The notes beneath the pieces were generated by a model. The model made no database searches. It was not told the origin of the DNA and saw only the letters and a program-made list of their open reading frames with translations. A program made the translations under genes and the position numbers. DNA of 64,000 nucleotides, from NCBI GenBank assembly GCA_028751875.1, contig CM054158.1:5904037-5968036 (forward strand), read 5' to 3'. Source of the DNA: Rapana venosa. Taxonomy: Eukaryota; Mollusca; Gastropoda; Neogastropoda; Muricidae. Positions 1 to 12,688 of this stretch are shown in pieces. How positions within the stretch are numbered: the first letter of the stretch is position 1; each line of letters begins with the position of its first letter.

Positions 1-2572
1 AGAACACAGGGCAGAAGATTCACACTAGAAGAAGACGAGCCAGAACTCTGACGGGACAGAGGGCAGCCACACCTTTGCCAAGAAGTACGCCCAGACAGCA
101 AATAACACATCCCACAGAACCTACCAACAGAAGGTGAGAAAGAAAAAGAGACAGGAGAAATGACGTGTGAACAGGGTCATGAGGCAATGGAACACAACTC
201 TCTACCATTCCAAACTCTAAATGAAAAAGCCATCAAGAACTGAAGTAATAAGATGTCCCAGCGACCTGACAACATCACCAACGAGATGATACAACACCAA
301 GGCAACACTGCCTCTCCAGAACTCCTGGACATCTTCAACTTGAGCTGGAACAGTGTCAGGTCCCCCAATGTTGGAAAGCCATCATGACCCCGTACTGAAG
401 AAAGGCAAAACAAGAGCAAGCCATCACTATCGACCAAATCAGCCTCACATTCCTCTGTAAGTACCATGGAGCGCATCGTCAACCTCGCCTGCAACTCTAC
501 CTGGAGACTGAAAGCATCCTGAGTCCCTGAACAAGCCGGATTCCGTCATACAAAAGCACTGAAGATCAAACAACATCATCCTTACTATAGTTATAGAGGA
601 GCTTTCCAGGCCAAAGAGAATGAACCCTGTGCAATCTTCCATATATCTACAGAAGGCCTTCGACAAGGTCTGGCAAGATGACTCCTTGTGAAGCTCCTAC
701 GCATAGCAATTACCGCAATATGTACCAGTGGACAAAATCCACCACCTTCTCACAACCGATCGAGCCAAGTGATGGTGACTGCCGAGCTGTGCCGGAAGTA
801 CTCCCTGCGGTAAGGAGTTACACTCAGGAGGAGTACACCTCACCAACCCTTGTTTCGAGCTATTCTTAATGATATTGTGTCAAGCTTCCCAAGTAGTCCA
901 CACAGCATTATGCAGAACAACCTGGTGCTCTGGTGCACGGATGATTCACGCTTCAACAGCAAACTACCGCATGCAGATGCCCTATAATGTTCCGCAGGGG
1001 CTGAACAAGTGGTGTGTGTCCATTAACCGGGACAAATCCACAGGCAACCACTCTTTACCTTCTACCTATAAGCAAGCCCTGACGCCTCAACCCTTGGCAA
1101 CACGACCCTCAAGATGAAGACCAACAGACATTACCTTGGGGTCACATATGACATGAAGCTGACCTGAAACAACACAACACCCAGAGCAGAAGGAAAAGCA
1201 AGGCGTAAGCTCTACATCATGCGCAAACATGCAGGACAACATGTGGGGGGAGCCAATAACACACCTGCAATCATCTACCAGGGCAATGTACGACCCCATC
1301 TTGATACGGATCAAACTCATGGATGACAGCTGCAAGAACACATCGGGACACCCTGGACAAGGTACAGAACCAAGCCTTAGAAATCATACACAGCGCGATG
1401 AAACCACCCCCATAAGAAAGATGGCCAGGTGACTGCATAAGCTCCTCTCATCACCAAAGGAAACAGAAAGGAACGTTGCAACAGGCTACCAATACCAGTG
1501 CACCTAAAGAACATCCAATGAGCACAAGACAGAGAAGCTGTCCTCTGGAACATCTAAACCGCTCCAGTTTTGCAGTCGAAGCTCGGGCACTGCAGAGAAG
1601 CAACCAAGACAAACGGCCAGCAGTAACCGCCCATCACCTTCTCCCTTGATGATCCCTCCATGGCAAGAGGACAGAAAGTGACAGTCAGAATGACAGTTCC
1701 ATGAACACAAGAAAACTGAACAGAGCGACATTGTCAAAAGAACTCTGACAGCATCCCATGATAGAAGATCAATACCCTCACGAGGCATGGCTCCACGCTA
1801 CACAGACTCGCTGCAACAGATAGCCACCAGATGTGGAGGAGCTGGGGCTACAACTGTGGTATCCAGCAGAGAAATGGCAGACTCGGTCAATAGCAACCGT
1901 CGTCTTCTGCACCAACTACAATGCCGAAGTGGAAGCGATCATCCTTGCAGCAAACACCATCCGCAGCAGAGTGGATCACAACAACCAGTCGTCTTTCGAC
2001 CGACGCTCTGTCCTGTGCTCAACCTTCCAAACAGCAGCCCAGCTTCCACAACTAAGATGGAACTACATAACATCCGTTCTCGCACCGTGCTGCTCAGTGA
2101 TCCCTCACACTGTGGCCATCAAGGCATGAGCAAGCTGAGAGAATGGCCAAGATAGGCGCCCGAGATGAACAGCCCCAAAACCCTGTCTGCCTTGCAGAGA
2201 ACAAGACCATCATTAAGGCTCTCTACAGGAAAACGCCACCACCAGACAGCTACCACAGCCTCACCAGACAAGACCAGGTGACCATCTTCCGATTAAGAAC
2301 AGGCCACTGCAGGCTGAACCAACATCTGCACAGGAAGATGAAAGTGGTACCCTCCCCCATGTGCTCATGTGGGGAAGCTGAGCAAGACACTCGCCACATC
2401 CTGCGGGACTGCAGGGCCTTCAGGCAGCTGAGAGAGGAAATGTGGCCAAACCCATTACCCCTAGAAGAAAAACTGTACGGGCCGATGGATGCCCTACAGT
2501 TGACTGCTACATTCCTTAGGCGAACTGGTCTCTTGGTGTAAAACAATAAGGCATCGAAAAGAAGAAGAAGAC
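1..2572 (+). mobile_element. I-type LINE, copy 1: RT and RNase H part, 5' end outside the window
   Basis: This is the 3' part of a non-LTR retrotransposon matching the fuller copy at 22685-26712, collinear from about 24130 of that copy. It covers the reverse transcriptase, the RNase H domain and the C-terminal tail, and ends in an AAGAAGAAG tail followed by ACTGATTTTATTTG, the same 3' junction as the other copy. Positions 1 to about 2130 carry many one- and two-base insertions and deletions, so no long frame survives; from about 2130 onward it is nearly identical to the other copy. The sharp change in quality suggests that many of the frameshifts are consensus errors rather than ancient decay. 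The element would supply its own EN/RT; this copy as written is not translatable. Confidence 0.88.
2143..2541 (+). pseudogene. C-terminal tail of I-type LINE polyprotein (post-RNase H, CxC...H...C motif)
   Basis: This is an open frame of about 130 codons equivalent to the last part of the RNase H protein at 25608-26681. It contains the sequence FRLRTGHCRLNQHLHRK and a CSCGEAEQDTRHILRDC cysteine/histidine cluster typical of the C-terminus of I/Jockey-type LINE proteins. Its stop at 2539-2541 is the natural end of the element's protein. The upstream RNase H catalytic region is out of frame, so this is a remnant and not a gene. Confidence 0.75.
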
Positions 2573-2600
2573 TGATTTTATTTGATTTTTAAAAATTTTA

Positions 2601-2940
2601 TTCTTTTATATTGAGGATAATGGAATAAGCGCTTATGTGCTTTTTTTTAAAAACTTCCAGTCCCCGTGTGTATGGGTTTTACACATTCTGTCATCTGTTC
2701 CCACTGGCACACACTGGCCTACTCTTATGAAAAGCGGAACAGGATTTAATGTGTGCACAAGATATTCTGTGTGCGTTTGTACAAGAAGCCTCGGTTTATA
2801 GTCTCATCAGAAGGACTTTAGGGGAGAGTTGAGTCTCTGCACTGATGTTAACTCCAGAGGAAAATACCCCCTTGAACGGGAATCAAACCGGTTTCGTCAG
2901 ATTGCGAGCGCAATGTTCTAACCACTAGGCTATCCCGTCT
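2601..2940 (-). mobile_element. SINE-A, array copy directly 3' of LINE copy 1
   Basis: This is a full-length copy read on the - strand: tRNA-like head ending at 2940, body, and 3' end at 'ttgaggataatgg' (2611). It carries the 'tatgggttttacac' variant, also seen in the copies at 10821, 14183 and 26741, which groups these units as one subfamily. Confidence 0.9.
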
Positions 2941-3782
2941 CTTTAAAGGCATTAACTGTTAATGTAGATCCATGTTTGGCTTTTACTTACATTACTCACC
3001 ACCTCTTTCAACAGTCACAACACATAAACAAATAAATGAACAAAAACCTGATGGACTTCCCCCCCCCCATCCCTACACACACACAGCAACTTACTTTTAC
3101 CTCCATTTCCCTTTTTTCAAACAAAAAAACCCAACAAAAAAAATAAACAAAACCTGAAAAAAACCCCAAGCCAAAGAAAGTGTTTTTTGGTTTTGTTGTT
3201 TTTGGGTTTTTGTTTCCATCTCAAAAAGTCGGGGGGTCACCCAGAATGTGCTCTTTTGACTGGCTCTTTCCCACCTGGGAAAAACTTTTGAGGGAAAAAT
3301 TTGCACACGGGATGGGAAGTTGCCAATGGGACTTTTTTTTTCAGTACCTGTTCAAGGCACGGAAATTTCCTGACTTCAGACATTTGCCTCCTTTAAAAAA
3401 AGGAGATACGGGTTGTTTTTTTAAGAGTTTGTCCCATACTGAAGGCAATCCCCCCCAACATATCACAAAAAATAAAAACATTTTAGTGTGGGGGCCTTAG
3501 CTTTTAAACTGACATCAGAACAACACAGTTTTTGGCCTGGGGCCTTTGAAATGAGACAAGGTAAATGAGAAAAAAGGGAAAAACCATAAAAAAAAATCAA
3601 AACAAAAAACAAAAAACACAAAGCGGTGCTTGGGCTCAGCATTTAAATGTGAGGGGAAATAATCCTGATATGGGTCTTTAAAATTTAAAAAAAGAAAATT
3701 TTTTAATAAATTTTCCCCTTGGGTTTTTCGGTGGTGCAAAAGGCAGTGATCAAAATGTGAAGGGGCCCTTTGGGGTTTGGCA

Positions 3783-3858
3783 CCGGGAAATAGCTCATTG
3801 GGAGGGGCTTAGACTGAAGATCAAAAGGGGCCCGGGGTTAAAACCCGGGGTTCCGGCA
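3783..3858 (+). pseudogene. tRNA-Phe(GAA) copy with corrupted sequence
   Basis: The anticodon loop (ctgaaga) and the 3' end are readable, but the D-arm, variable loop and T-arm have added G, A and C runs. It sits in the low-quality stretch, so the true sequence may be an intact gene. Confidence 0.6.
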
Positions 3859-4403
3859 GGGAACAAAAAACCCCGGGGGTTTAAAAAAATTTTTTTTTCT
3901 TTTTTTTCCCTTTTTTTTGGTTGGTTTCATTATGGGGGAATATTAAAAAGGTTTTATTTTCATTTTGCTTTCAAAAAAATTTTTTAAAAAAATTTTTTAC
4001 AGCAAGAAGTAGGATATGTTGAAAAAAAATCAAGTTTTTTGCTTACCAAAAATGACAATAGGACTGACAGTGAAAAGGGTAAAAAATTCCATCTTCCTTG
4101 ATGCTGAATGTGGAAGTATCTGGGGCTTTTCATACCCCCCCCCCTCGCCCCCCCCCCCCTTTTTTTAAAACAGGGAATAGAATAGCTTAATGTTTTTGGT
4201 AATTTGTGTGGTTGTGATAAACCCCTCCAAACCCAAATCCAAAAAAGGGCCCAGGTAAAATTCTAATTTAACCTTCTGAAAAAAAAAAAGGGTGTAATTT
4301 TCTTTTTATTGGAAGTTTTCATCAGTAAAACAGATACTTTGGGGGCTGCCAAAAACTTTAATAGGCTTTGGCTTTTAAACTTATTTGAATTTTTAAAATT
4401 TTT

Positions 4404-4760
4404 TCTTTAAAATTTAGGTAAGGAATTAAGCCTTATGTGCTTTTTTTAAAATTCCATCCAAAGTGGGGTTTTGGGTTTTTTCACATTCGTCATCTGTTTT
4501 TTACGGGACACAAGGCCTAAAAATTATGAAAAGCGGAAAAAAAGATTTAATGTGTTCATAAGATGTTCTGCGTGCGTTTTTTTGCCCAAAAAGCCTCCCG
4601 GGTTTTTTTGTCTCAAAACAGAAAAAAAGGGCTTTGGGGGGGAGTTTAGTCTTTGCACTGATGTTTTAAATCCAAGGAAAATATCCCCTTTTAACGGGGA
4701 AACAAACCGGTTTCCCTCAGATTGCGAGCGCAATGTTTCCCAACCACTAGGTATCCTGTC
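4404..4760 (-). mobile_element. SINE-A, array copy in the low-quality stretch
   Basis: The order of blocks matches SINE-A (diagnostic words at 4480-4500, 4650-4690 and the tRNA-like head at 4730-4760), with many homopolymer indels. The 3' 'gaggataatgg' block is damaged. Confidence 0.7.
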
Positions 4761-5578
4761 CTTTTAAAGGGATTAACGTTAAGGGAATCCATGCTTCACT
4801 TTTTTTACATTACTCACCACCCCTTCAACAGTCCCCAACACATAACCAAAAAAAAGGGAAAGAAAAACCATTTAGAACCCCCCCCCCTACACACAAAACT
4901 AACAACAACCCACTTTTCCTCCATTTTGGTTTTCCCCCAAACAAAAACCAAAAAAAAGAAATAAACACACCTACAAAAAACCCGACCAAAGGAAGTGTTG
5001 TTGGGGTTGTTGTTGTTGTTTTTTGTTGTAAAGTTTCCCATCTCAACAGTCCCGGGGGGCAAACCCCGAATGTGCTCTTGGGCTGGCCCCACCCACCGGG
5101 AATCGCGTGGGGATGGAAATTTACACTGGATTTTAAGTTTTTCCCCCCTTTTAACTGTTTTTCAGGGACCTGTCATATAGGCAGCCATACCTGACTTTAA
5201 CGAATTTTTTCCCCCCTTTTTAAAAAAGGGGATGCAAATTTAAAGTTAAACTTGCCCCTGCTGAAGGCAATCCCACATACACAACATAACAACATTTTAG
5301 TGTAGGCCCTTTGGGAAAATTTCTGACATCATTTAAATTTAACAAGGGTTTTTGGGCCCGGGCCATGAAAATTAGACAATGATGGAAAAAGAACAAAAGA
5401 AAACCATAACAAATTAAAACAAAAACAACAACACAAGCAGGTGCTTGGGCTCAGCAGTTAATGTGAGAGGAAATAATCCTGATATCGTCAGTAAATAGTT
5501 TATTAAAGGGAAATTCTTATGACTTCCCTTGATTATGGTCAAGAAGCATGATCACATGGTCATGCTTTCCTGATTGTC

Positions 5579-5646
5579 ACCGGAAAGCCAGTGGGAGAGC
5601 GTTAGACTGAAGGATCTAAAGGTCCCGGTCAATCCGGGTTCCGGCA
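5579..5646 (+). pseudogene. tRNA-Phe(GAA) copy, damaged
   Basis: The acceptor 3' strand and the anticodon loop are recognisable. The D-arm has lost about three bases, one base is inserted at the anticodon stem, and the T-loop has lost bases. As written it could not fold normally; consensus error is as likely as decay. Confidence 0.6.
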
Positions 5647-6192
5647 CGGAACATAATCCGGGGGTTGAAAAATTTTTTTTCTTCTTGGTTTTCATTTTTT
5701 TTGGTTGGTTTCATTATGGTAATGATTATAATGGTTATTTTCATTTTGCTTTCAAAGAAATTTTAAAACCTTTTACATCAAGAAGTAGGAGTAGGGTTTG
5801 TTACAACCAAGTTCTTTTGCTTACCAAAAATGACAATAGGACTGATAGTGAGAGTGAAAAATTCCATCTTCATTGATGCTGAGTGTGGAAGTTGTCATGG
5901 ACTTTCCATACCCACCTCCTCCCCCCCCCCAATTAAAAAAAAATTAGTTAATACAATAGCCTAATGTTTAGGTAATGTTGTGTGTTGTGATGAAACCTCC
6001 ATCAAAGCAAAATAGGCCTAGGTAGATTCTATTCAACTTCTGAGATAAAAACAAAAAAATTGGAGTGTTTTATGTGTTTTATTGGAAGTGTTATCAGTAG
6101 ACAGATACTTGGGAACTGCTCTAATAATTTCATAGGCATTGACTTTGATTTGATTTGATTTTTTGTATTTTATTCTTTTATATTGAGGATAA

Positions 6193-9015
6193 ATTGGACT
6201 AGGAGAAGTGAGATGGACAGGATTTGGTGAGACATTGACTGAAGAAGGCAACAAGATCTGGTACAGTGGCCAAGAGAAACATCACCAACATGGAGTGGCA
6301 TTTATTGTCAGAAAGGAAGTAATGGGGTGCATTATCAGCTGTACACCAGCTTCCAGCAGGATTATCAGTATCCGGGTGTCGGCCAAGCCCAAGAACATCA
6401 CCATCATACAAATCTATGCACCATCATCTGACCATACAGATGAAGAAGTAGAAAAAATTTTATGAAGATCTTGAAGAGACCATTAAGAAAATACCCAAGA
6501 AGGACACACATCATCCAAGGGGATTTTTAACGCCAAAGTAGGTCCTGACCTTAAAACCAATGGGCCGGAACAGTTGGTCAGTTTGGAACTGGGGAGACCA
6601 ACGCCCAGGGGACTACGTCTGCTGGAGTTTGCCTGCACCCACAGACTTACCATTGCCAATACTCTCTATCCCCACAAGCAGTCAAGGAGGACAACCTGGC
6701 ATGCGCCAAACGGCAAGCCCATAACCAAATAGATTTATCTTAACACCCAGCGCTTCAAATCCAGCATGAACAGAGCCAGAACAAGAACCTACCCTGGAGC
6801 TGACATAGGCAGCGACCACGACCTTGTCTGCTGGTATTCAAAATGAAGCTGAAGAAAAACAAACAGCCTGCAAACCCACGTATCAAATTGACGTGGACAA
6901 ACTGAAAGATCCAGATGCCCGAGGAGATCTTCCAAGCTAAGCTTGGCGGGCATTTTGCGGCATTAACCCTCCTAGACAATGACATCAATGACCTCACCAA
7001 CAACTTCAATGAGGCAGTCCGAGAAACAGCAGAGGAGGTCCTCGGTCGTCAGAGGAATAAACACCAGCCATGGACTACCAATGACATCTTGGACCTCTGC
7101 GATACAAGAAGAGCACTGAAACCAACCAGGTCTTCCAACCCTAAAGAAAACCGGAGGCCAACAATCTCGTGAAGAAGTCAATGTTAAAGGCCAGAGAGAA
7201 TGGATCAGTGATCAATGTGATGAGATCGAAAAAAACATGAAAGTGGGCAACAGTAAAAAGGCATACGACACCCTAAAAAAAACTCAAAACCACTTCAAAC
7301 CAATCATCAGTCATTGAAGACAGCTCCGGAAAACCTCCTCACAGAAAGCTCAGCTGCATTGAACAGGTGGTCTGAATATTGTCAAGAACTGTACAACTAC
7401 CCAACAACCTGACAAGAGCATAATAAAAAGAGAAAGCAGCAACATCAAGAGCACCCTCGCCATTACCTATACTGAGGGAAGAATGGAAGAAGCCATCCGC
7501 AGCTTACCAGTAGGAAAGTCCCCAAAAGCAAAAAATATACCAGCAGAGCTGCTCAAGCAATGGTGGCGAAACAGTCTTCACATATGTTACAGCATCTTTT
7601 CAGAAGTTTTGGGGAGACAAAACAGTGGCCAACAGAATGGACAAAATCACTCATCAAAACCTGCCAAGAAGGGGAATTTACGCCAATGCCAAAACTATAG
7701 AACAATCAGCCTCTCGCCACCCCAGCAAGATCATGCCCAAAGTTATTTTGAATCGACTCAAGAAGGAGGCAGAAGAACACCTTGCAGAGGAACAAGCTGG
7801 GTTCAGGGCAGGGAGGAGCACAATCGAACAGATTTTTAACTGCCACATCATGATGGAAAAAAAAAAATCTTCAACATCAGAGAGACCTGTTCCACAACTT
7901 TTATTGACTTCAAGAAGGGTTTTGACAGAGTATGGCACGAAGGCCTGTGGGAGGTCCTCAGAATGTTTGGATTGAAGAAGGACTAGTGCAAACCATTCAA
8001 GCACTATACAACACCGCAAGCAGTGCAGTCCTTCTGAACAATCAGGTCGGAGACTACCTTTAAAACTACAAATTGGGGTCCGACAAGGATGCCTGTTATC
8101 TCCAGTCCTGTTCAACTGTTCTTGGAAAACATTATGAGAGAGACCCTACATGACTTCCACCTACCATCCCATTGGCGGCAGACCCCTCAACAATTTACGG
8201 TTTGCCGATGACATTGACCTCATGGGCGGAAGTAACACAGAGCTGCAAAATCTTACGACCAGACTTGAGAACAGAGCTGGAGCATATGGATGGAGGTGAG
8301 CTCGGAGAAAAGTAAAGTACTTGTGAACAGCACGAGCAACGCACTGCTAAAAATTTACATGAACGGCCCGCAAAATGGAGGAGGTAGACGCTTTTAAATA
8401 CCTCGGCGCTAACACTCACAAAGGACGGGCGAATCGACGACAGAAATCAAAGTCAGAATAGCCATGGCAACATCTTCCATGACAAAACTCACCACCAATG
8501 GAAAAGTAAAAAATCAGTTTCCCAACAAACTAAAGCTCTACAAAGGGCCCAATTCAGTCGATCCTGCTGTACGGAAGTGAAACCTGGACATTGACTGCTG
8601 AAACAGCAAAGCGAATCCAGTCATTCGAAACAAAATGCCATAGAAAACTACGGGCATATCCGGAGAGAACGAAAGAAACCCAAAGAATTTGTCAAGGTCA
8701 AATAACACGGCTGGCAGGTCTACAGGAACCCCTTCTCACCATCGTCAAGAAGAAAAAGCTGACATGGTTTGGCCAGGGCACCCGCCACAACACTCTGCCC
8801 AAAACAATACTGCAGGGAACACTCGAAGGTGGCAGAAGGAGGGGAAGACAGAACAAGTCATGGATGGACAACATCAGAGAATGGACCAGGATGAATGACT
8901 CGGCACTACTGCGCAGAGCCGAGGACCGAGATGGATGGAGGAGGCTTACCACGGCATCGTCTTTCATGTCTCCCCCACGACCGCCAAGGTCACGGGTCTG
9001 ATGATGATGATGATG
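6193..9015 (+). mobile_element. RTE-type LINE, 5'-truncated, frameshifted, with 11-bp target-site duplication
   Basis: The element encodes an apurinic-type endonuclease part (6208-6860; readable words include FIVRKEV, IIQIYAPSSD and the TWHAPNGK region) followed by reverse transcriptase (7480-8560; words include EEAIRSLPVGKSP, EEQAGFRAGRSTIEQIFNC, FADDIDLMGGS) and the C-terminal segment 8591-9000 (TWFGQGTRHNTLPKTILQGT, SWMDNIREW). It lacks the 5' part of the endonuclease and has several frameshifts. The 3' end is a short (TGA)n run, as is usual for RTE elements, which lack poly(A). The flanking ATTGAGGATAA duplicates and the nested position in SINE-A show insertion into an existing array unit. 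No other unit holds this insertion. Confidence 0.9.
8591..9001 (+). pseudogene. C-terminal RTE LINE protein segment
   Basis: This is the longest intact frame of the RTE element (136 codons). It covers the post-RT region with FETKCHRKLR, LTWFGQGTRHN, GRRRGRQNKSWMDN and AEDRDGWRRL blocks, ending with a stop just before the TGA-repeat tail. It is joined to the RT only across frameshifts. Confidence 0.75.
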
Positions 9016-10135
9016 ATTGAGGATAATGGAATAAGCACTTATGTAATTTTTTTCACTTCCAGTCCCCGTGTGTATGCGGTTTTGTACATTCTGTCATCTG
9101 TTCCCACTGGCACACAATGGCCTACTCTTATGAAAAGCAGAACATGATTTAACATGTGGGCAAAATGTCCTTCGTGCGTTCGCACACGGGGCATTGGTTT
9201 ATAGTCTCATTGGAGGGACTTAGGGGAGAGTGGATTCTCTGCACTGATGTTAACTCCAGAGGAAAATATCCCCTTGAACGGGAATCGAACCCGTTTCGTC
9301 AGATTGCAAGCCCAATGTTCTAAAACCCCTAGGCTACCCCCTCTCTTTTAAAAGGGATTTAAATTTTTAATGTGGATCCATGTTTGGGTTTTACTTACAT
9401 TACTCACCACCTCTTTCAACAGACACAACACATAAACAAATAATTGATCAAAACCTGATAGACCCCCCCCCCCACACACACACACACAACTTACTTTTAC
9501 CTCCAGTTCGTTTCAACAAACAAATCAAACAAAGAAATAAAAAAAACCTAACAAAACCAGAGCCAAAGAAAGTGTTGTTGGTGTTGTTGTTGGTGTTGTT
9601 GGTGTTGTTGTTGTTGTATGTTTCCCATCTCAACAGTCTGGGGGTCACCCAGAATGTGCTCTGTGACTGGCTCATCCCACCTGGGGAATCACTGTGAGAT
9701 GGAAATGGCACACGGATGGGAAGTTTGCCTGTAGGACGTTTTCATACCTGGTCAATAGGCACGATCGCTTCAATGATTTTCTCCTTTTAAGAGGAGAGTG
9801 CAGGTTGTTATGTTAGAGCTTGTCCCATGCTGAAACAATCTCAGCATACACAACAAACACATTTAGTGTAGGCCTTAGCATTAGCTGACATCATAACTGA
9901 CACAGCTTTTGGCCGGGCCATGAAATGAGACATGAGTGGAAATGAACAAAAGAAAACCATAACAAATCAAACAATAAAACTACACAAAGCAGGTGCTTGG
10001 GTTCAGCAGTTAATGTGAGGGGAAATAAACCCTGATATCGTCAGTAATGTTTTTAAAGAAAATTTTTAATGACTTCCCTGGATTCCTGAGTGCCAAGAAG
10101 GCAGTGATCACGTGGTGCTATGGCCTGAATTGTCA

Positions 10136-10205
10136 CCGGAAAGCCATTTGGGAGAGGTTAGACTGAAGATACTAAAGGTCCTGGTTTCAATCCCGGGTTC
10201 CGGCA
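10136..10205 (+). pseudogene. tRNA-Phe(GAA) copy, damaged
   Basis: The D-arm has lost bases ('aagccatttgggagag' in place of the normal arm), one base is inserted beside the anticodon stem, and the T-loop has an extra T. The rest matches the array tRNA. It lies in a stretch with other one-base indels. Confidence 0.6.
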
Positions 10206-10344
10206 AGAACATAATCCTCCGGCCGGTTTAACAATTTTTTTTCTTGGTTTCATTTTTTGGTTGATTCATTATGGTGATGAATTATAAGGTTATTTTTCAT
10301 TTTTGCTTTCAAAGAATTTTAAAACCTTTACTTGCAAAATTGGG

Positions 10345-10428
10345 GTTCACTGTTCACTGTTCACTGGTCCCGTAACCCCGCCAGGGTCGTAGGGGCGCTG
10401 CATGGTGGACGAACGGTGGACCAGATGG
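10345..10428 (-). mobile_element. Short RTE 3'-end insert in array unit (first of three)
   Basis: Read on the - strand this is the last ~60 bp of an RTE-type protein (…PLRPWR-like) followed by a (GTGAACA)n-type tail. The same insert is at 13712-13792 and 16968-17042, always after the word AGTAGGAG, which recurs on the other side as an 8-bp duplication. It resembles the end of the LINE at 52859-53940. Confidence 0.8.
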
Positions 10429-10820
10429 AGTAGGAGTAGGGTTTGTTAAAATCAAGTTCTTTTGCTGACCAAAAATGACAATAGGACTGACAGTGAGAGT
10501 GAAAAATTCAATCTTCTTTGATGCTGAATGTGGAAGTTGTGATGGACTTTGCATACCCACCTCCTCCCCCCCCCCCCAATTTAAAAAAAAATCAGTTAAT
10601 AGAATAGCCTAATGTTTAGGTAATGTTGAGTGTTGTGATGAAACCTGCTTCACAGAGTCAAAATAGGCCTAGGTAGATTTTATTCAACTTCTGAGATTAA
10701 AAAAAAAAGGAGTGTATTATGTGTTTTATTGGAAGTTGCATTAGTAGACAGATACTTGGCAACTGCTCTAATACTTTAATAGGCATTGACTTTGATGTTA
10801 TTTGATTTAAAATTTTTTTA

Positions 10821-11160
10821 TTCTTTTATATTGAGGATAATGGAATAAACGCTTATGTGCTTTTTTTTTTTTTACTTCCAGTCCCCGTGTGTATGGGTTT
10901 TACACATTCTGTCATCTGTTCCCACTGGCACACACTGGCCTGCTCTTATGAAAAGCGGAACAGGATTTAATGTGTGCACAAGATGTTTTGCGTGCGTTTG
11001 TACAAGGAGCCTCGGTTTATAGTCTCATCAGAAGGACTTTGGGGGAGAGTTGAGTCTCTGCACTGATGTTAACTCCAGAGGAAAATATCCCCTTGAACGG
11101 GAATCAAACTCGTTTCGTCAGATTGCGAGTGCAATGTTCTAACCACTAGGCTATCCCGTC
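10821..11160 (-). mobile_element. SINE-A, array copy
   Basis: Full-length with both Pol III box regions near the 11100-11155 end. It carries the 'tatgggttttacac' variant. Confidence 0.92.
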
Positions 11161-11297
11161 TCTTTAAAGGCATTAACTGTTAATGTAGATCCATGCTTCA
11201 CTTTTACTTACATTACTCACCACCTCTTTCAACAGTCACAACACATAAACAAATAAATGAACGAAAACCTGATGGAACCACCCCCCCTTCCCCGCCA

Positions 11298-11329
11298 CCA
11301 CACACACACACACACCACACACACACACA

Positions 11330-11422
<93 letters not shown>
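11298..11422. repeat. (CA)n microsatellite inside an array unit
   Basis: About 125 bp of CA with two interruptions (caccac). Other units have 15-25 bp here, so this unit's tract has expanded. Confidence 0.97.
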
Positions 11423-11423
<1 letters not shown>

Positions 11424-11790
11424 CAACTTACTTTTACCTCCAGTTCGTTTCAACAAACAAACCAAACAAAGAAATAAACAAACCTCACAAAACCAGTGCC
11501 AAAGAAAGTGTTGTTGGTGTTGTTGTATGTTTCCCATCTCAACAGTCTGGGGTCACCCAGAATGTGCTCTGTGACTGGCTCATCCCACCTGGGAATCACT
11601 GTGAGATGGAAATGGCACCCTGGATGGGAAGTTTGCCTGTAGGACTGTTTTTCAGTACCTGGTCATATAGGCAGCTGTACTCTGACTTCAGATGATTTGT
11701 CTCCTTTTAAAGAGGAGAGTGCAGGTTGTTATGTTAAGAGCTTGTCCCATGCTGAAGGCAATCTCCACATATCACAACATAACACCATTT

Positions 11791-11825
11791 TAGTGTAGGT
11801 CCCTGGTTCAATCCCGGGTTCTGGC
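11791..11825 (+). pseudogene. tRNA-Phe 3' fragment (T-arm and acceptor only), B-type unit
   Basis: The word 'gtgtagg' that normally lies about 300 bp upstream is fused directly to 'tccctggttcaatccc'. The deletion has a shared AGG at the junction and removes the tRNA 5' half, including the A box. The identical fusion occurs at 15050. One acceptor base also differs (ttctggca). Confidence 0.88.
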
Positions 11826-12354
11826 ACCGAACATAATCCGGCGGTTGACAATTATTTTTTCTTGGTTTTAATTTTTTTGGTTGGTTTCATTATGGTGATA
11901 ATAATGATGATTATTTTCATTTTGTGTTAAAAGACATTTAAAAAAACTTTTATTGCTGGAAGTAGGAGTGTGATTTGTTAAAATCAAGTTCTTATGATTA
12001 CCAAAAATGACAATAGGAGTGACAGTGGGAGTGAAAAATTCAATCTTCTGAATGTTGAAGTTGTCATTGACTTAGCATACCTCCCTCTCCCCCCCCCCCC
12101 CTAATCTGTAATTTTTTTTTTAATCAGCCAAGAGAATACCCTAATGTTTATGTAATGTTGTGTGTTTTTATGAAACCTCCTCCACCAAGTCAAAATAGGC
12201 CTAGGTAGATTCTATTCAACTTCTGAGATAAAAACAAAAAAAATTGAGTGTTTTATTTGTTTTATTTGAAGTTGCACCAGTAGACAGATACTTGGGAACT
12301 GCTCTAATACTTTAATAGGCATAGACTTTGATTTGATTTGATGTTTTGATTATA

Positions 12355-12688
12355 TTCTTTTATATTGAGGATAATGGAATAAGCACTTATGCGCTTTTTT
12401 ACTTCCAGTCCCTGTGTGTATGTGGTTTTGTACATTCTGTCATCTGTTCCCACTGGCACACAATGGCCTGCTCTTATGAAAAGCGGAATAGGATTTAACA
12501 TGTGCGCAAGATGTTCTGCGTGTCTTCGCACACGGGGCCATGGTTTATAGTCTAATCAGAAGGACTTTAGGGGAGAGTTGAGTCTCTGCACTGATGTTAA
12601 CTGCAGAGGAAAATATCCCCTTGAAGGGAAAAGAACCCGTGTCATCAGATTGCGAGCACAAAGTTCTAACCACTAGGATATCCTGTCT
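12355..12688 (-). mobile_element. SINE-A, array copy, B-type
   Basis: This full-length copy has private variants (gaagggaaaagaacccgtgtcat near 12635-12656) shared with the copy at 15613-15947. The head B box is altered to 'aaagaaccc', which may weaken Pol III activity. Confidence 0.9.

Larger units (their letters stand above)
2980..5700. other. Array units with corrupted consensus (homopolymer-expanded)
   Basis: The stretch aligns with clean units (for example 21300-22500) but is full of lengthened A, C, G and T runs and missing bases, including within the tRNA-Phe copy. Natural decay would give substitutions at all positions, whereas here the changes pile up as homopolymers. I read it as poorly polished assembly. 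The reading frames in it should be ignored. Confidence 0.7.
6173..9345 (-). mobile_element. SINE-A, array copy split by an RTE LINE (6193-9015)
   Basis: The 3' end of the SINE (6173-6192) and its remainder with the tRNA-like head (9016-9345) are separated by the RTE element. The 11-bp word ATTGAGGATAA is present on both sides (6182-6192 and 9016-9026), which is the target-site duplication. Confidence 0.85.

Noticed and set aside
11193..11574. Reading frames rich in T-H or C-V repeats in CA/TG tracts (also at 27147, 29318, 32880, 35117, 36927, 39000, 51584, 54100)
   Set aside because: They are translations of dinucleotide repeats, open in several frames on both strands, with no other coding signal.
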